Assembly: GCA_002686115.1 (NCBI GenBank) | Contig: NZAF01000123.1 | Coordinates: 1-7,485, forward strand | Direction: 5' to 3' | Length of the DNA: 7,485 bases | Source of the DNA: Halobacteriovorax sp. | Lineage (GTDB): Bacteria; Bdellovibrionota; Bacteriovoracia; Bacteriovoracales; Bacteriovoracaceae | Part shown: piece by piece, positions 5,357-7,485 of the stretch | Position numbering within the stretch: position 1 is the stretch's first letter | Layout of the letters: every line of letters starts with the position of its first letter | Program-made: the position numbers and the translations under genes | Notes under the pieces: generated by a model | The model's database searches: none | What the model was told of the DNA's origin: nothing | Seen by the model: only the letters and a program-made list of their open reading frames with translations

Positions 5357-6508
5357 ATGAAATATCTTTTATTCTTAATTATAACTTTTAATACATTATC
5401 ATATTATAAAAATGAATTTCCTACTGACTATATCCAGGCCAGAAAATCATTTAGAAACTTATTTCCAAACTATAAAACTTTTAGAGTTCCAAGTGAGACT
5501 GACAAAGATCTTACCATTGACTATAGCTATCATAAGGCTCGAAACTCTAGAAAACTACTTGTCATTAACTCTGGTATTCATGGTCCGGAGGGACATGCTG
5601 GCTCTGCTGCCATCAAGGTATTTAAAGAGAAGATATTCATCGACTTAGTTGAAAATAATATTAGTATACTCATCATACATGCCATGAACCCATTCGGTTA
5701 TAAGTACCACAGAAGGTTCACAGAGAACAATGTTGACTTAAATCGTAACCAGGCAATCGATGAGAAATTATTTAAGACACTCAATGCACCATACAACAAA
5801 CTTAAAGGGATCCTTGTACCTCAAGGGAAAGTTTCTGGTTATAGAATTGCATTTTATAAAACACTTTTTTCTATCGCTAAGAAACTCATCACTGGTATGA
5901 AATTTTCTAAAATAAGAGAGGCTACGGCAAAAGGACAATACCATGACCCAAAAGGTCTATTTTACGGTGGAAATAAGTTAGAACCTAACTCTGAATTTGT
6001 TCAAAAATTATTAAGAGATAAGTTCCAAGGAAAAAGTGATATCTTCTTTATCGATTTTCATACAGGCCTTGGAGACAGGGCAAAACTTCACCTTATTACT
6101 CCCTACTTTAAAAATACAAAGAGTAAAGAGCTTACGCTTAAACTTTTCTCAAATGGTAGCCACTATCACTTAACATCACCTGAATCAAAAGGGTTTTATA
6201 GGGCCAGTGGAGACTTACTTGGATACGTTAATCATATTGCTGCCAATGATGCTACTGTCATATCACTTGCTGCGGAGTTTGGAACTCTTGGGAAAGGAAT
6301 TTTTTCACAAGTTGATACAATCAATAGGATCATTCTTGAAAACCAAGGACATTTTTATGGCCATGAGAGTGATTTTGTTAAAGAAGAAATCATGAAGCAA
6401 TATGTTGAGTTGTTCTTACCTGAGCCACTAAGTTGGAAGATTAAGGCGACAGATACAATGATGAAATTATTTGAAGGACCCGTTTTAAAATGGGCCCTTC
6501 AAAAATAA
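5357..6508 (+). CDS. Exported DUF2817/M14-like zinc carboxypeptidase
   Basis: The product has the zinc-carboxypeptidase pattern as found in the DUF2817 family. NSGIHGPEGHAGS (71-83) supplies His75 and Glu78 as zinc ligands. DLNRN (127-131) supplies Asn129/Arg130, which would bind the substrate carboxylate. DFHTGLGD (233-240) supplies the third ligand, His235, and AAEFGT (305-310) supplies the presumed general base Glu307. All catalytic positions are intact over 383 residues. The N-terminus (MKYLLFLIITFNTLSYY) is a short signal peptide or anchor without an obvious AxA cleavage site, so the enzyme is probably in the periplasm or attached to the inner membrane. Likely substrates are peptides, possibly peptidoglycan stem peptides, but nothing in the sequence decides. 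No Shine-Dalgarno is visible at the chosen ATG. The last codons form part of a hairpin with the converging gene. Confidence 0.85.
   Translation: MKYLLFLIITFNTLSYYKNEFPTDYIQARKSFRNLFPNYKTFRVPSETDKDLTIDYSYHKARNSRKLLVINSGIHGPEGHAGSAAIKVFKEKIFIDLVENNISILIIHAMNPFGYKYHRRFTENNVDLNRNQAIDEKLFKTLNAPYNKLKGILVPQGKVSGYRIAFYKTLFSIAKKLITGMKFSKIREATAKGQYHDPKGLFYGGNKLEPNSEFVQKLLRDKFQGKSDIFFIDFHTGLGDRAKLHLITPYFKNTKSKELTLKLFSNGSHYHLTSPESKGFYRASGDLLGYVNHIAANDATVISLAAEFGTLGKGIFSQVDTINRIILENQGHFYGHESDFVKEEIMKQYVELFLPEPLSWKIKATDTMMKLFEGPVLKWALQK
6471..6502. terminator. Shared hairpin between converging genes, overlapping the peptidase 3' end
   Basis: TTGAAGGACCC (6471-6481) and GGGCCCTTCAA (6492-6502) form an 11-bp stem around a 10-base loop. 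The plus-strand RNA has one A-C mismatch; the minus-strand RNA has a G-U pair in its place and is fully paired. The hairpin ends three bases before the peptidase TAA and starts 11 bases beyond the stop of the minus-strand hydrolase. It is followed by AT-rich sequence with no long T-run on either strand. Confidence 0.6.
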
Positions 6509-6512
6509 ATTA

Positions 6513-7280
6513 TTATAACTTAATACTTTGACCTGGCTTTAAGACCTTTAAAATCTTCTTATTTTTTAAGTAACCTTTAAATTCATCAGGTGTACCTTTA
6601 AGGATTGGAAAAGTTCCAAAGTGAATAGGTGTCACCATTTTTGGACTGATTAAATCTGTCGCATAAGCAGCTTCTTTAGGTCCCATGGTGTAATTTCCAC
6701 CAATAGGCAGTAGTGCAAGATCAGGCTTATAATAACTTCCAATCATTTTCATATCTGCAAATACTCCAGTATCTCCTGCATGGTAAAGCTTCTTTCCATT
6801 TGAAAATTCGATAACAAATCCCACAGGCTCTCCACCATAGTGAATCGCTCCATCAACTTTCACAGATGAGCTATGTTCTGCTCTTACCATTATCACTTTA
6901 GTTTTATCATTAAAAGGATTCACCTCACCTGACTTATTAAGTGGAAAGTATCTGTCCCCAGAAAATTGCTTAAGTCCCATAAGAACATTTCCCATATCTG
7001 CATTCATACTAATCTTAGCTTTAGGAGAAAGTGTCATAATTTTCTTATAATCACCAACATGATCAGCGTGTCCATGTGTAATGAGGATAAGATCAATGTC
7101 TTTATAGAGTTCATCTTTTTTAAAGCTCTCAGGAGTTTTTGGATTTGAATAAATAAAGGGATCAATTAAAATCTTCTTTCCTTCACTTGTTTCAATTAGT
7201 GTTGCCGCTTGCCCAAGCCAAGTCACTTCGGTGCTTGCAAAAATAGAAAGTGAAAATAGTAGTGTAAAAATGTATTTCAT
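6513..7280 (-). CDS. Exported UPF0173-type metal-dependent hydrolase (metallo-beta-lactamase fold)
   Basis: The 255-residue product carries a signal peptide (MKYIFTLLFSLSIFA, likely cut after Ala15). The mature part opens with TEVTWLGQAATLIET, typical of UPF0173/UlaG-like hydrolases. The metal centre is complete: THGHADH (68-74) gives His69, His71, Asp73 and His74; AEHSSS gives His136; HAGDTG (167-172) gives His167 and Asp170; PIHFGTF gives His220. PIGGNYTMGP (192-201) is a hallmark of UPF0173. The natural substrate of this group is not established. Family members are normally about 225-240 residues and cytosolic, so the added signal peptide is notable. AGGAG (7287-7291 on the minus strand) precedes the ATG, and the upstream cysteine peptidase ends 12 bases before it, which argues for one operon and perhaps translational coupling. 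Confidence 0.9.
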   Translation of the reverse strand: MKYIFTLLFSLSIFASTEVTWLGQAATLIETSEGKKILIDPFIYSNPKTPESFKKDELYKDIDLILITHGHADHVGDYKKIMTLSPKAKISMNADMGNVLMGLKQFSGDRYFPLNKSGEVNPFNDKTKVIMVRAEHSSSVKVDGAIHYGGEPVGFVIEFSNGKKLYHAGDTGVFADMKMIGSYYKPDLALLPIGGNYTMGPKEAAYATDLISPKMVTPIHFGTFPILKGTPDEFKGYLKNKKILKVLKPGQSIKL

Positions 7281-7286
7281 AAAACT

Positions 7287-7291
7287 CTCCT
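7287..7291 (-). promoter_or_regulatory. Ribosome binding site (AGGAG) for the UPF0173-type gene
   Basis: On the minus strand AGGAG precedes the ATG at 7280 by 6 bases and directly follows the stop codon of the cysteine peptidase. It confirms the start and suggests that ribosomes ending the upstream gene could re-initiate here. Confidence 0.75.
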
Positions 7292-7292
7292 A

Positions 7293-7485
7293 TTAAATGG
7301 AAACTGAATTAATAACAACAAAAGGGTTGCTCTGTCTTTGTGAAAGAACCCACTTCTCAGAGAGACAAGCGTATCCACCATGTCCCCAACCACTTCCCCA
7401 AGAGTTGGCCGTGATAAAACAGACACTTCCTTCGTTTAAAACTTTTGGTAGTTTAATATAACCAATAAGTAAAACGGCATGTCCA
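7293..7485 (-). CDS. Papain-family (C1A) cysteine peptidase, C-terminal part only
   Basis: The last 63 codons are present, reading from the window edge to a TAA at 7295-7293. They start with GHAVLLIGY, which contains the catalytic His of papain-like enzymes. They continue with FITANSWGSGWGHGGYACL, whose Asn-Ser-Trp-Gly is the signature around the catalytic Asn and whose GWG-x-x-GY is the usual follow-on. The protein ends about 20 residues later, as in typical C1A enzymes. The catalytic Cys, any propeptide and any signal peptide lie beyond the window, so location cannot be told. The gene is immediately upstream of the exported UPF0173-type hydrolase and probably co-transcribed with it. Confidence 0.9.
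   Translation of the reverse strand, partial: GHAVLLIGYIKLPKVLNEGSVCFITANSWGSGWGHGGYACLSEKWVLSQRQSNPFVVINSVSI

Noticed and set aside
5412..5648. Plus-strand frame within the zinc peptidase gene (also 6207-6395)
   Set aside because: These overlap a gene whose catalytic motifs are intact in the main frame; neither has a start signal.
6966..7148. 60-codon plus-strand frame opposite the UPF0173-type gene
   Set aside because: It is antisense to the HxHxDH coding region and has no supporting signals.

Overview
The window is AT-rich, densely packed and low in strong Shine-Dalgarno sites. It reads as chromosome of a Gram-negative bacterium with a large set of exported proteins. A MotB-type envelope protein, several Sec-exported hydrolases, a lipoprotein and sigma-28-like promoters would suit a Bacteriovorax/Halobacteriovorax/Bdellovibrio-like predator. 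That placement is an inference from composition and gene style; there is no rRNA or other marker here to prove it.

Layout. (1) Positions 1-1465, minus strand: an incomplete gene for a MotB-like membrane protein with an extraordinarily long helical region. The window ends at what looks like the start of its OmpA-like peptidoglycan-binding domain. (2) 1466-1711: a control region with a sigma-28-like promoter facing left and two TTGACA boxes facing right. (3) 1712-1978, plus: a small single-domain ribosome-hibernation (S30AE/HPF-fold) protein with a very strong ribosome binding site, closed by a hairpin terminator. (4) 2034-3410, minus: an exported 458-residue protein of unknown function. (5) 3481-6508, plus: a probable three-gene unit of tRNA-dihydrouridine synthase, DUF6279-type lipoprotein and exported DUF2817/M14-type zinc peptidase, with gaps of about 33 bases. 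(6) 6513-7485, minus: the tail of a papain-family cysteine peptidase followed 12 bases later by an exported UPF0173-type metallo-beta-lactamase-fold hydrolase.

How the parts relate. The genes are mostly envelope or periplasm directed (MotB-like protein, unknown exported protein, lipoprotein, two exported hydrolases, cysteine peptidase), with two ribosome/tRNA genes between them. There is no sign of a phage, transposon, CRISPR array or integrated island. The most unusual object is the MotB-like gene. It has a canonical proton-channel-type transmembrane start, no MotA-like gene upstream of it, 18 successive heptads carrying only one conserved hydrophobic position, a second region of 14-residue repeats, and a perfect sigma-28 -10 octamer upstream.
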